64,000 bases of DNA from Beduinella massiliensis (lineage in GTDB: Bacteria > Bacillota > Clostridia > Christensenellales > Aristaeellaceae), in NCBI RefSeq assembly GCF_900199405.1, contig NZ_LT963430.1, positions 62,001 to 126,000 on the forward strand, in the 5' to 3' direction. The notes below the pieces were generated by a model that saw only the letters and a program-made list of their open reading frames with translations, did no database searches and had not been told where the DNA came from. This document shows positions 1 to 8,248 of the stretch, in pieces. A program made the position numbers and the translations under genes. Within the stretch, counting starts at the first letter, position 1. Each line of letters begins with the position of its first letter.

Positions 1-1
1 A

Positions 2-445
2 ACGAATCCCGAAATTTTGAAAAACGCCCTGGTTTCCCTCAGGTTCTCCACAGAAATTGTGCGAAAAACGGCTATTTTTGTGGAAAACCTTTGGGATACT
101 GTGGATAACTCTTCTTTGCGACAAAAGCTGGCCCAAATGGGTTATACACAAGGAACAGCGCTCGCCTGCATCCTTCTTGCGCGCAATCGTCCACAGGAAG
201 CCCGCGCGGTTTTCTCCACGCTCGCCGCATTGGAGCGCGAAAACGCGCCTATGGACGTGCGGGCGCTGCGCGTGAATGGAAACGACCTGCTGCCGCTGCT
301 AGAGGGAAAGGACAGACGGATCATGACCCCTCTTCTGGAGGCGCTGCGCGTACATTGCGTGGATGATCCCAGCGAAAACGAGCGGGAAAAGCTGCTTCTT
401 TTCGCAAAAAAATATCTGAGGAATCAAATTCCTCAGAATAACTGA
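2..445 (+). CDS. cca: CCA tRNA nucleotidyltransferase, C-terminal part (5' end outside window)
   Basis: The frame is open to the left edge, so the head and catalytic nucleotidyltransferase domain lie outside the window. What remains is the helical tail. A stretch reading DVRALRVNGNDLLPL followed by ENEREKLLLFAKKYL matches the body/tail region of bacterial CCA-adding enzymes, where the last helices close with a similar NxREKLLxxA pattern. The enzyme adds or repairs the 3' CCA of tRNAs in the cytoplasm. It converges on recF, with 28 bases between the two stops. Its first 150 bases are unusually rich in DnaA-box-like words, annotated separately. A poly(A) polymerase of the same superfamily cannot be excluded from the tail alone. 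Confidence 0.72.
   Translation, partial: TNPEILKNALVSLRFSTEIVRKTAIFVENLWDTVDNSSLRQKLAQMGYTQGTALACILLARNRPQEARAVFSTLAALERENAPMDVRALRVNGNDLLPLLEGKDRRIMTPLLEALRVHCVDDPSENEREKLLLFAKKYLRNQIPQNN
44..150. other. Cluster of four DnaA-box-like 9-mers inside cca
   Basis: Within 107 bases there are two exact matches to TTATNCACA: 142-150 forward (TTATACACA) and 100-108 reverse (TGTGGATAA). Two further words have one mismatch: TTCTCCACA at 44-52 and TGTGGAAAA at 79-87. A weaker word lies at 187-195. The cluster lies about 2.6 kb from a second group upstream of dnaN. Binding by DnaA is inferred from consensus only, and the words fall in a coding region. Confidence 0.4.
405..436 (-). terminator. Intrinsic terminator for recF, embedded in the cca 3' end
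   Basis: On the minus strand a 9-bp perfect stem (CTGAGGAAT / ATTCCTCAG, loop of 3) is followed by ATA and a run of seven T. It lies 38 bases beyond the recF stop and inside the last codons of the convergent cca gene. On the plus strand the hairpin has no U-tract. Confidence 0.65.
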
Positions 446-473
446 ATCCGTACGCGCAATATGGAAAAAGTCC

Positions 474-1574
474 TCATGATTCCCGGAAAAGGCTGCCCGC
501 TTCCACGCGGTAGACGGCCCCCTTCGGCGCGCCCGCGAGGTCAGACAGATCCGTGCACGTCACGATGGTCTGCACGCGGTCGATACGCTCGATGAGCTGC
601 TGCCTGCGGCGCGGATCGAGCTCGCTCATCACGTCGTCGAGCATCAAAATGGGCGTTTCACCGCGCTCCTGCTCGATAACGGAGAGTTCTGCGAGCTTGA
701 GCGAAAGCACGACCGTCCGCTGCTGCCCCTGCGAACCGAAGACGCGCACCTCCTTGCCGGAGATGGAGAGCTTCAGGTCGTCCCGATGTGGTCCCACGGT
801 GGTGGTTGCGCGGCGTACGTCCTCCGGACGCGCCGCTTTCAAACGGGCCATCATCGCTTGGACGAGGTCCGATTCCTCCTTCACCTGCGTCATATACGTC
901 ACTTCGAGCGCTTCCACGCCGCCCGCGATCGCCCGATGGCACTCGCCGGCGGCTTTCTTCAGCTTTTCAACGTATTCGCGGCGATGGCGGATGACCTCCG
1001 CCCCCGCGAGAGAAAGCTGTTCGTCCCACGCGTCCAGCGTTCCCTGCGCAGAAGGGCGCCGCTGGATTTCGCGCAGCAGGTTATTGCGCTGATTGAGCGC
1101 GCGTACATAGCGCTGAAGGGCATAAAAATAGGCCGGACGGAGCTGGGATAGCTCCATGTCGATGAACCGCCTGCGCTCGGAGGGGCCGTCCTTGACGATG
1201 GACAAATCCTCCGGCGCGAACAGCACGCCGTTCACGTGGCCCATCAGTTCACCGATACGTGCCACCTGCGTGCCGCCCACGCGTACGATCTTTCGCCTGC
1301 GATCCTCGCGCGATAGGGTGACGGAAACGTCGTGCGTGCCGTCGAGGTGGGAAACCTCCACGCCGACGAAAGCCGTGCCTTCTCCCCATCGGATGAGATC
1401 GCGGTCGTGCGGCGTGCGGTGTGAGCGCCCGAGGCAGCAAAGATGCAGTGCTTCGAGCACGTTGGTCTTTCCCTGGGCATTTTGTCCCGTCAAGACGGTC
1501 ATGCGCGCGTCGGGCAAGAGCTCGGCGCGCGCATAGTTTCGAAAGTTTTGAAGCCTGATCTTCGTCGCTTTCAT
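474..1574 (-). CDS. recF: DNA replication/repair protein RecF
   Basis: RecF is an SMC-like ATPase that loads RecA at single-strand gaps together with RecO and RecR. The Walker A motif GQNAQGKT is at residues 30-37, the ABC-type signature SQGQQ at 281-285 and the Walker B PILMLDD at 308-314, followed by the D-loop SELD. The 366-residue length is normal for the family. The start lies 4 bases after the dnaN stop, so the two genes are almost certainly translated together from one mRNA. The small S4-domain gene that often sits between dnaN and recF in Firmicutes is missing here. Confidence 0.96.
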   Translation of the reverse strand: MKATKIRLQNFRNYARAELLPDARMTVLTGQNAQGKTNVLEALHLCCLGRSHRTPHDRDLIRWGEGTAFVGVEVSHLDGTHDVSVTLSREDRRRKIVRVGGTQVARIGELMGHVNGVLFAPEDLSIVKDGPSERRRFIDMELSQLRPAYFYALQRYVRALNQRNNLLREIQRRPSAQGTLDAWDEQLSLAGAEVIRHRREYVEKLKKAAGECHRAIAGGVEALEVTYMTQVKEESDLVQAMMARLKAARPEDVRRATTTVGPHRDDLKLSISGKEVRVFGSQGQQRTVVLSLKLAELSVIEQERGETPILMLDDVMSELDPRRRQQLIERIDRVQTIVTCTDLSDLAGAPKGAVYRVEAGSLFRES

Positions 1575-1578
1575 GGTC

Positions 1579-2688
1579 TTAGGACGCGAAGACGCGCACC
1601 GGGAGCACCAGATAGAGGTAATCCTCGCCCTCCGGCGGGCAGATGACGCAGGGACTGACGTTCGAGTTGAAGCGCATACACACGCTCTCTTCGCCGAGCA
1701 CCTTGAGCACGTCCGAGATGTAACGCACGTTAAAGGCGATGTCCATGTCCTTTCCTTCGGTCAGGATGTTCATCTGCTCCTGCACGTCGCCCAGCTCCGC
1801 GTTGGAGGTGAGCGTCAGCGTGTCGCCCTCGATGTGGAAGCGAACGAGGTTGTTCTTTCCCTCGCGGGCAATCAGGCTCGCGCGGTCGATAGAGTTGCCC
1901 AGATCCTCGCATTTGACCTGAATGCGCGTCTGCCATTCCGTCGGCAGAATCTGGCGATAGCGGATGTATTCGCCCTCGAGCAGGCGGGTGACTACGCGCG
2001 TGCTGCCCATGTCCGCCGAAAGATGCGTGCGGCCGATGTTGAGTTCCACCGGCTCCTCCTCGTCCGCGAGCACCTTGGCGAGCTCGGAGAGCATCTTGCC
2101 GCCGACGACCGCCTGCACGGGCTGCTCCACCGGCTGGGCGAGATCCGCACGGCGCATTGCCAGGCGGAAGCCGTCCAGCGCCACCATGCGAACCTCCTGT
2201 TCGCTGATCTCCATCAGACAGCCGGTGAGGATCGGGCGCGTCTCGTCCGTCGCGATGGCGAAGCAGGTCTTCTGAACCATGTCCTTCAGCGTCTTTTGCG
2301 CGATAGAGACGCGGCTTCCACCCTCTACCTGCGGGAGCTCCGGATATTCGACGGGATTGAGTCCCGCCAGCGTAGTGCGGGAGGACTGGCAGCGGATGGT
2401 CGCCGCGTAACGGTCGTTTACCGAGATTTCGACCGAACCGCCGGGCAGCTTGCGCACGATTTCGCTGAAGAGTCTGCCGGGCAGCACCACGCGTCCATCC
2501 TCGCTGATTTCCGCGGCGATGGACGTTTCGATGCCCAACGCGAGGTCCGTGCAGGTGAGCTTGAGACCCTCTGGGCAGGATTCGATGAGGACACCTTCCA
2601 GGACCTGCAGAGTGGAGCGGACAGCCAGCGCGCGGCTCACCGTAGAAAGGGCGGTCATAAGGTCGGAAACTTGGCAGTTGAAACGCAT
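1579..2688 (-). CDS. dnaN: DNA polymerase III sliding clamp (beta subunit)
   Basis: This is the ring-shaped processivity clamp that tethers DNA polymerase III to DNA. The protein begins MRFNCQVSDLMTALSTVSRA and ends in the typical YLVLPVR motif. At 369 residues it has the usual length with three clamp folds. The frame stays open for 49 codons further upstream, but the ATG at 2688 is preceded by GGAG at good spacing and matches the family N-terminus, so I chose it. It heads a dnaN-recF operon. The normal upstream partner dnaA is replaced by an intergenic region with DnaA-box-like words and a tRNA gene. Confidence 0.97.
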   Translation of the reverse strand: MRFNCQVSDLMTALSTVSRALAVRSTLQVLEGVLIESCPEGLKLTCTDLALGIETSIAAEISEDGRVVLPGRLFSEIVRKLPGGSVEISVNDRYAATIRCQSSRTTLAGLNPVEYPELPQVEGGSRVSIAQKTLKDMVQKTCFAIATDETRPILTGCLMEISEQEVRMVALDGFRLAMRRADLAQPVEQPVQAVVGGKMLSELAKVLADEEEPVELNIGRTHLSADMGSTRVVTRLLEGEYIRYRQILPTEWQTRIQVKCEDLGNSIDRASLIAREGKNNLVRFHIEGDTLTLTSNAELGDVQEQMNILTEGKDMDIAFNVRYISDVLKVLGEESVCMRFNSNVSPCVICPPEGEDYLYLVLPVRVFAS

Positions 2689-2990
2689 CGTAAAAACTCC
2701 TTCCGGGTGTAGTAGCAGTATATATATCCGTAGTAATCGTAGGGGATTGGAAACTGTGGAAAACAGGAGAATATGACGGATATGCTCGAAAAATCGGGAC
2801 GGACGAACCTGTGGAAAACAGGATGGATTCTCCACAAGGAGGAGCCAAAACTGCTTTACAGTCTATGCCGGACACAATTTTTCTAGAACGCAGGCCCTGC
2901 GTTTGTGCAAAAATAGTCCACTTTCATTTATTCGCGGAAAGGACCGGGAAAACCTGCCGGAAGTGCCGCAATTGTTGAAAAAATGTTTCC
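2689..2990. other. dnaN upstream region with DnaA-box-like words (candidate oriC or DnaA-regulated promoter)
   Basis: No gene is visible in this stretch. It holds TGTGGAAAA at 2755-2763 and 2810-2818 and TTCTCCACA at 2828-2836, each one mismatch from the TTATCCACA consensus. An AT-rich run lies at 2717-2735, between these words and dnaN. An inverted repeat (AACGCAG, 3-base loop, CTGCGTT) lies at 2887-2903. Boxes beside an AT-rich stretch next to dnaN resemble a Firmicutes origin, but autoregulation of dnaN by DnaA would look the same. Confidence 0.4.
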
Positions 2991-2995
2991 GGCGC

Positions 2996-3024
2996 TTGAC
3001 AGGTTGAAACGAACCGCCTATAAT
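2996..3024 (+). promoter_or_regulatory. Sigma-A promoter of the tRNA-Ser gene
   Basis: There is a perfect TTGACA, a 17-base spacer and a perfect TATAAT. The mature tRNA begins 17 bases after the -10 box. Confidence 0.9.
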
Positions 3025-3040
3025 AATAGGCGTTGTGCAT

Positions 3041-3129
3041 GGAGCGGTATCGAAGTGGTCATAACGGGACTGACTCGAAATCAGTTGAGGGGCAACTCTC
3101 CGTGGGTTCGAATCCCACCCGCTCCGCCA
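3041..3129 (+). tRNA. tRNA-Ser, anticodon CGA
   Basis: The acceptor stem GGAGCGG pairs with CCGCTCC and is followed by discriminator G and an encoded CCA. The anticodon arm is ACTGA, loop CTCGAAA, TCAGT, giving anticodon CGA (reads UCG). A long variable arm and the T-arm GTGGG-TTCGAAT-CCCAC mark it as a class II serine tRNA. The length is 89 bases including CCA. Confidence 0.97.
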
Positions 3130-3130
3130 G

Positions 3131-3174
3131 ATCATCACTTGGTTTTTGTTGAAAACCGGGTGATGATTTTTTTT
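3131..3174 (+). terminator. Intrinsic terminator after tRNA-Ser
   Basis: ATCATCAC at 3131-3138 pairs with GTGATGAT at 3160-3167, with an inner GGTTTT/AAAACC stem. A run of at least seven T follows. Confidence 0.88.
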
Positions 3175-3319
3175 GTTCAAGGGATAGGAATGACCGGCTG
3201 CGAACAAGAATCATTCTGCCCTTTTGATATTTTACGTATATTTATGGAAAATGACAAATGCCTTAAACATCCCTGTGCTACGCTTCTTTCGGAATGAAGA
3301 AAGGGAGGAATGTAGTACT

Positions 3320-4786
3320 ATGAAAAAAACGATCCTGATGCTTCTCGCGCTTCTGGCAATGCTTTGTCTGCTCTGCGCGAGCGCTTCTGCCGGCTCTGCG
3401 GTGGAAGCGCTCACCTATACCGAGCCCTACATGGTCAGCCTGAATCCGTCTCATGAGATGAACATTCTTTGGTTGACGAAGTCGCCCTGTGAAGGAACCA
3501 TAGAATACGGACCGACTCCGGCGATGGGCAGCAGCGTTACCGCAGAGGCCTTTGAAATCAAAGGTTTCCGCACCTCTGCGACGGCGGAAGGCTATGACGA
3601 CGACCCGAAGAAAAACCCCGCGCTTCCCGTCTACCAACTTATCGGCAAGCTTGAAGGCCTCAAGCCCGGGACGATTTACTACTATCGCGTCACGACTACC
3701 TGCGACGGCGTTGTGCAGCAAGGCGAGCGCTACTATTTCAAAACTGCGCCTGAAAAAGGCGGCGATTTCGACTATGCGCTGCTCAGCGACATGCAGCTCA
3801 AGGTCAAGACTAAGGAAACCCTGAAGCTGTTGGGACAGGAAAACAAGGACTTCCTGATTTTCGCGGGCGATATGTGCAACACCCCGTGGAAGGCCGGCGA
3901 ATGGTTCAACGTCGAGGGATGCTTTCAGGCCGAGGGTGAATCTGACCGTACCTTCTTTGGATGCCTTCAGCAAACCAGCGACAACTGCCATCTGGCACAG
4001 TATATGCCCATCTTCCCTTGCCCCGGCAACCATGAGGTGGACGACCAGCGCGTGTTCACCGACAAGGAGATGGCGCAGAATGACGATATGTGGAGCTGGG
4101 CCATCTACATGCAGATCTTCCGTCCACTCTATCCGGAACAGGATTATACCGTGAACGGCACCCGATGGTACAGCGCTGACTACGGCGACCTGCACATCAG
4201 CTCGATTTCTGTGAGTCGTTGGCAGTCCTGGGATGGCTTTGAGTTCCCTGGCTGGATCACGAAGGATGATATTTCTCCCGACAGCGCACAGGTCCAGTGG
4301 CTGGTTGACGACTTGAAGAATACTGATGCAAAGTACAAGTGGACCGTCATGCATTGGCATATGCTCAATCGCGGCGAGGACGGTTACTTCCCGGTTTCTC
4401 AGGCGATTGCGGATCCTAAGGATTCCACCAAGGCAATCTATCCCGATGGGGACTACTGTTGGGATGTGCTGCGCCCGATTTACGAGACCTACGGTGTAGA
4501 CGCGGTGAACTTTGGCCATAGCCACGTATACGAGCGGTATCAGATTAACGGCGTCAACTACATCGAAGCGGCCTCAATCGGAAACAATTACCGTGGAACC
4601 GGAGATGCCTACCATTTTTCCGGCAACCTGCCGGTGGTGGAGGAAAATAATTTCCGCTCCTACATGCTGGTACATGTAGGCGATGAGGGCGTCACCGCAC
4701 GCGGCATCCAGGCCAGCGTGGAAGACAACGGCATCGGTTATATCGGCCGCGTGATCGACAACTTCACCATCGCGGAGGCTGAATAA
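3320..4786 (+). CDS. Secreted metallophosphoesterase, purple-acid-phosphatase type
   Basis: This is a predicted exported phosphohydrolase with a two-metal active site. After a signal peptide (about residues 1-25, ending SASA) comes a fibronectin-like N-terminal domain with the wording typical of purple acid phosphatases. The calcineurin-like core follows, with its metal-ligand motifs in order: LLSDMQ, FAGDM, PGNHE, VMHWH and NFGHSH. The ATG at 3320 follows GGGAGG; the open frame extends 32 codons further upstream without a good ribosome site. The 488-residue length fits the family. It is a single-gene unit with its own terminator. The substrate is unknown, and no phosphate-type operator is visible upstream. 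Confidence 0.85.
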   Translation: MKKTILMLLALLAMLCLLCASASAGSAVEALTYTEPYMVSLNPSHEMNILWLTKSPCEGTIEYGPTPAMGSSVTAEAFEIKGFRTSATAEGYDDDPKKNPALPVYQLIGKLEGLKPGTIYYYRVTTTCDGVVQQGERYYFKTAPEKGGDFDYALLSDMQLKVKTKETLKLLGQENKDFLIFAGDMCNTPWKAGEWFNVEGCFQAEGESDRTFFGCLQQTSDNCHLAQYMPIFPCPGNHEVDDQRVFTDKEMAQNDDMWSWAIYMQIFRPLYPEQDYTVNGTRWYSADYGDLHISSISVSRWQSWDGFEFPGWITKDDISPDSAQVQWLVDDLKNTDAKYKWTVMHWHMLNRGEDGYFPVSQAIADPKDSTKAIYPDGDYCWDVLRPIYETYGVDAVNFGHSHVYERYQINGVNYIEAASIGNNYRGTGDAYHFSGNLPVVEENNFRSYMLVHVGDEGVTARGIQASVEDNGIGYIGRVIDNFTIAEAE

Positions 4787-4818
4787 AAAAAGATTCCAAT
4801 TTCTGCGCAGCGCAATCG

Positions 4819-4851
4819 CCGGCGGCTCCTGACGGGGCTGCCGGTAATTTT
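4819..4851 (+). terminator. Probable terminator of the metallophosphoesterase gene
   Basis: An 11-bp stem (CCGGCGGCTCC / GGGGCTGCCGG, two G-U pairs, 4-base loop) is followed by TAATTTT. Confidence 0.5.
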
Positions 4852-5203
4852 GCATAGCAGGAACCAGAAAGCGCGAGGTTTAATGCGTTGATTTAAGGAT
4901 GAAGAGAAAGATGCAGGTGAAACTGAGTGCGGATGTTGCACAGAGCTTGCTGACGTGCGATTGGCTGAAGAATTGCAGCAAGGCGCAGCGGGGGGCGTGC
5001 CTCTTCGGGAGGATAAGGCGAATATGGAAAAATACAAGCTAACCAATTTGAAGAAATCGGAGAGCGTCTCACGCACGGTGAAGAGAAAGGTTTTCAAAAA
5101 GGCTGATGAAAATGAAAAGGACCGCGTACAGGCAGCTTTTCCGCCGGTGCGCCGTCCTTCGGGCTTTTTTATCTGCATATGCGTATCATCGGCGTATACG
5201 CGC
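4852..5203. other. Gap without a convincing gene
   Basis: A plus-strand frame from about 4892 stays open with a highly charged composition (Lys/Glu-rich, including MEKYKLTNLKKSE). It has no good start at its 5' end and runs on into the antisense of the next gene, so it may be a gene remnant. The opposite frame is serine-rich and looks like its shadow. A weak minus-strand hairpin (AAGGAC at 5117-5122 with GTCCTT at 5154-5159, then T-rich) may terminate the methyltransferase transcript. Confidence 0.3.
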
Positions 5204-6571
5204 TTAGATTCTGCGCTCAAAGCACATCACGCTTTCGACCGCGCCCGTCCAGCAGAACATGTCCACGCACTGGATGCGAGTGGGGTCGTAACCGAGGGAG
5301 GACAGCAAGCCTGCGTCGCGCGCGAGCGTGGCGGGGTTGCAGGACACGTAGACCACGCGGCGGGGAGCGGACTCGGCGATAGCGCGCAGAACCGCCTCTT
5401 CGCAGCCCTTGCGCGGCGGATCGACGACGACCACGTCCGGGGTAAGTCCCTCCCTTACGAGGCGCGGAAGCACCTCCTCCGACGCGCCCACGAGGAAATC
5501 CGCGTTTTCAATGCCGTTTCGCGCGGCGTTTTCCTTCGCGTCCGCGATGGCCTCCGGCACGATCTCGATGCCGATGACGCGCCTGGCTGCGCGGGCGAGC
5601 AGCAGCGAAATCGTGCCCGCGCCGCAGTAGGCGTCCACCACGGTCTGAGAGCCCGTGAGTTCCGCAAATTCGAGCGCGAGGCCGTAAAGCTTTTCCGTCT
5701 GATCGGGATTGACCTGGAAGAAGGAGAGGGGAGACACGCGAAAGCGCAGGCCGCAGAGCGTGTCGATCATCGAATCTGCCCCCCAGAGCGTGACGAGGCG
5801 CTTTCCGAGGATGACGTTCGTTCGCGCTGTGTTGACGCTGAGCATTACGCCCGTGAGCGTGGGAACGGCCTCTTGAAGCGCCTTTACGAGCGCATCGGGA
5901 TGGGGCACGCCTTCGCCGTTTACCGCGAGCACCACCATCGTTTCCCCTGTGCGGGCGACGCGTGCCATGACGTGGCGGACGAGTCCCTTATGCAAAGTTT
6001 CATCGTAGGGCTCCGCGCCGCTTTTTTTCATCCATTCCTTTACAGCTCCGACAGCGGCATTGGCCTCCCCGCGCTGAATGGCGCAGCCCATCTGCGGTAA
6101 ATCGACGAGATCATGGCTGCGCGGCGCAAAGAACCCGATCCGGGGAGCGGAGGAAGTGCCCCCGACAGGGTAAGCGCCCTTGTTGCGGTAATGCCAGGGA
6201 TCCTCCATGCCCAGAACAGGGGGGACTTCGATAGAAAGTCCGCCGATGCGGGAAAGGCAATCCTGCACCTGGCGCTGCTTGTAAAGAAGGGTTTCCTCAT
6301 AGCGCATGTGCTGTGCGGCGCAGCCCCCGCAGCGGCGGTAAATGGGGCAAGGAGGCTCTGCGCGCGCGGGAGAAGGCGAGAGGACTTCTTCCACGCGCCC
6401 AAAGGCATAGCGGCGTTCGACCTTGACAATGCGCACGCGTACCCGTTCTCCGTCTATCGCGCCGGGCACAAACACCGTAAACCCGTCGGCGCGGCAGACG
6501 CCTTGGGCATCCATGCCATAGCCCTCCACGGTCAGGTCGAGCAGCTGATTTTTATGAAGCGGCGTCGGCAT
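5204..6571 (-). CDS. rlmD: 23S rRNA (uracil-5-)-methyltransferase, RlmD/RumA type
   Basis: This is an S-adenosylmethionine-dependent enzyme that makes 5-methyluridine in RNA, most likely U1939 and/or U747 of 23S rRNA. An N-terminal TRAM domain (about 1-66) is followed by an iron-sulfur cluster motif with Cys75, Cys81 and Cys84 and a distant Cys163. The SAM motif VVDAYCGAGT is at 311-320, DPPRKGC at 384-390, and the catalytic Cys411 lies in VSCNPATLARD. The 455-residue length is normal. A strong AAGGAG precedes the ATG, and the start lies 12 bases after the stop of the Nudix gene, so the two form an operon. Whether it modifies one or both rRNA sites cannot be told from sequence. Confidence 0.93.
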   Translation of the reverse strand: MPTPLHKNQLLDLTVEGYGMDAQGVCRADGFTVFVPGAIDGERVRVRIVKVERRYAFGRVEEVLSPSPARAEPPCPIYRRCGGCAAQHMRYEETLLYKQRQVQDCLSRIGGLSIEVPPVLGMEDPWHYRNKGAYPVGGTSSAPRIGFFAPRSHDLVDLPQMGCAIQRGEANAAVGAVKEWMKKSGAEPYDETLHKGLVRHVMARVARTGETMVVLAVNGEGVPHPDALVKALQEAVPTLTGVMLSVNTARTNVILGKRLVTLWGADSMIDTLCGLRFRVSPLSFFQVNPDQTEKLYGLALEFAELTGSQTVVDAYCGAGTISLLLARAARRVIGIEIVPEAIADAKENAARNGIENADFLVGASEEVLPRLVREGLTPDVVVVDPPRKGCEEAVLRAIAESAPRRVVYVSCNPATLARDAGLLSSLGYDPTRIQCVDMFCWTGAVESVMCFERRI

Positions 6572-6583
6572 TGAAACACTCCT

Positions 6584-7048
6584 TTATTCGATAAAGCAGG
6601 TACCGAGATACACGGGGACTTCTGGCACGCCGGACAGCAGGGTTCCGATGCCGCGGGGATAGAGGACGGGCAGGGAAGAGGCTTCCTCCAGCGTGTGCCA
6701 CTCGCTCGCTTTCTGGTTCCGGTCTGTTTCTGTCGGGTCACGTCTGGGAGAATCGAGCAGATGCGCAAGAAAAACGTGATAAATTCTGTGCGTATAATCG
6801 GGGAATTGCTTGCGAAGTGCGTCGTCTTCGTAGATTTCTTCTGCAAGCGCCGCGAAACGATCGATTGCAATGGGATAGCCCGTCTCTTCGAGCACTTCGC
6901 GTTTGACGGCGTCCTCCATGGTTTCGTAGGGCTGCTGGCCGCCGCCGGGCAGGTCATAATAAACATGGCCCTCCGGATCCTGACAGCGATTCAACAGAAC
7001 CCTGCCTTCGCTGATGACGAGCGCCTTGGCAGCGCAGCGTATGGACAT
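6584..7048 (-). CDS. Nudix hydrolase
   Basis: This is a small cytoplasmic pyrophosphohydrolase of nucleoside-diphosphate-linked compounds. The Nudix box is intact: the stretch beginning GGGQQPYE and continuing AVKREVLEETGY fits GX5EX7REUXEEXGU at about residues 36-58. The 154-residue length is typical. The start has GGAGAGG upstream. It is the first gene of a two-gene unit with the rRNA methyltransferase and lies downstream of the pfkA terminator. The substrate cannot be predicted. Confidence 0.9.
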   Translation of the reverse strand: MSIRCAAKALVISEGRVLLNRCQDPEGHVYYDLPGGGQQPYETMEDAVKREVLEETGYPIAIDRFAALAEEIYEDDALRKQFPDYTHRIYHVFLAHLLDSPRRDPTETDRNQKASEWHTLEEASSLPVLYPRGIGTLLSGVPEVPVYLGTCFIE

Positions 7049-7116
7049 GGAATCCTCTCCGTTTCAGGTTTCTTTTTATCCTACGGTAGTATACTTTCAT
7101 TCTTTTGTCAAGCGAT

Positions 7117-7161
7117 CAAAAAAAGGCCCGTCCGCTCGCGCGGAGGGCTTGATAGGCCTTT
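7117..7161 (-). terminator. Intrinsic terminator of the mtrB-pfkA unit
   Basis: On the minus strand AAAGGCC pairs with GGCCTTT around a 26-base apical region with its own GC-rich pairing. The stem runs straight into a T-tract, one base after the pfkA stop codon. Confidence 0.7.
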
Positions 7162-7162
7162 C

Positions 7163-8212
7163 TTACAGGCTGTTGACGAGATTGTACAGCTCCATATTGA
7201 ACGGACGCTTGCAGCGAAGCGCTTCCGCGATGGGCATATGGAAGATGCGCCCGTCCTTGATGCCGAGCACCTGATTGCTGATGCCGTTGTTCAGCAGCTT
7301 GACGGCCAGGTTGCCCGCCTCGAACGCGAAGGACGAGTCGTAGGCGGAGGGCTGCTGGCCGCGCTGGGTGTAGCCCAGCACCGTAGCGCGCGCCTCGACC
7401 ATGCCGCACTTGCGCTTGAGGATGGAGGCCAGCCGCAGGGACGAGATACCTTCGCCCGGGTAGCACTGCTTGCCGTGGCTGGTCAGGAAGCCGTAGACGT
7501 CGAAGGGCTCCATGGAATCCCAGGCGCCCTCCGCCACCACGACGGAGACGCGGTTGTTGCCGCGTGCGATGAGCGCGTTGAGACGGTCCGCCACCTGATC
7601 GATCGACCACGGCACCTCCGGCACCACGACGATTTCCGCACCGGTGGAGGCCGCGGATTTGAGCGCGATGTCTCCGCAGTGGCGGCCCATGACCTCGATG
7701 ACCGCAGGACGGTCGTGCGAGCGGCTGGTCGCGCGGATCGCGCGGATGTCGGACACGCAGGAGTTGACGGCGGTGTCGTAGCCGAGCGTCATTTCGGTGT
7801 ACGCGAGGTCGTTGTCGATCGTGCCGGGAATGCCGATGGTGGGAATGCCTAGCTCGCTCAGACGCATCGCGCCCTGATAGCTGCCGTCGCCGCCGATGAC
7901 CACGAGTCCTTCGACGCCCATCTCGTGTAGGTTTGCCACCGCGTGCGCGCGTACCTCTGGCTGCTTGAACTCGACGCATCGCGCCGTGCGCAGGTAGGTG
8001 CCGGGCTGATCCGCGATGTCCAGCACCGTATCCAGGTCGAGTTCGACCATGTCGTCTTCAATACGCTGGCTCTTGCACAGCAGGCCGTTATAGCCCCGCT
8101 TGACACCAATCAGGGTGATGCCGTAGTAAGACGCGCTGCGGGCGATGGACATGACCGCAGCGTTCATTCCCGGCGAGTCGCCGCCGGAGGTCAGGACGCC
8201 AATTCGACGCAT
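7163..8212 (-). CDS. pfkA: ATP-dependent 6-phosphofructokinase
   Basis: The enzyme catalyses the committed step of glycolysis, fructose-6-phosphate to fructose-1,6-bisphosphate. TSGGDSPGMNA at 8-18 and IGGDGSYQG at 106-114 form the nucleotide site. The Gly in GGDGS, rather than Asp, argues for ATP over pyrophosphate as donor. The catalytic TIDND lies at 131-135. At 349 residues it is about 25 longer than the E. coli or Bacillus enzymes, with some of the excess near the C-terminus. It is the last gene of the mtrB - small protein - pfkA cluster and is preceded by GAGG at 9-base spacing. Confidence 0.95.
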   Translation of the reverse strand: MRRIGVLTSGGDSPGMNAAVMSIARSASYYGITLIGVKRGYNGLLCKSQRIEDDMVELDLDTVLDIADQPGTYLRTARCVEFKQPEVRAHAVANLHEMGVEGLVVIGGDGSYQGAMRLSELGIPTIGIPGTIDNDLAYTEMTLGYDTAVNSCVSDIRAIRATSRSHDRPAVIEVMGRHCGDIALKSAASTGAEIVVVPEVPWSIDQVADRLNALIARGNNRVSVVVAEGAWDSMEPFDVYGFLTSHGKQCYPGEGISSLRLASILKRKCGMVEARATVLGYTQRGQQPSAYDSSFAFEAGNLAVKLLNNGISNQVLGIKDGRIFHMPIAEALRCKRPFNMELYNLVNSL

Positions 8213-8248
8213 AGACGATGCCTCTTTCTCAATTTAGTCATTTTTTCA

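Noticed and set aside
4892-5110. Charged plus-strand frame (KDEEKDAG..., MEKYKLTNLKKSE) as a gene
   Set aside because: There is no start at the open end and no own stop before the antisense of RlmD; a fragment of a lost gene is possible but cannot be shown.
4738-5220. Minus-strand frame of 160 codons between the metallophosphatase and RlmD genes
   Set aside because: It is rich in Ser/Arg/Cys without domain pattern or ribosome site, and overlaps the end of the metallophosphatase gene; probably not translated.
7085-7112. TTGACA and TATACT upstream of the Nudix gene as a promoter
   Set aside because: The spacing is only 12 bases, too short for sigma-A; each box alone is not enough.
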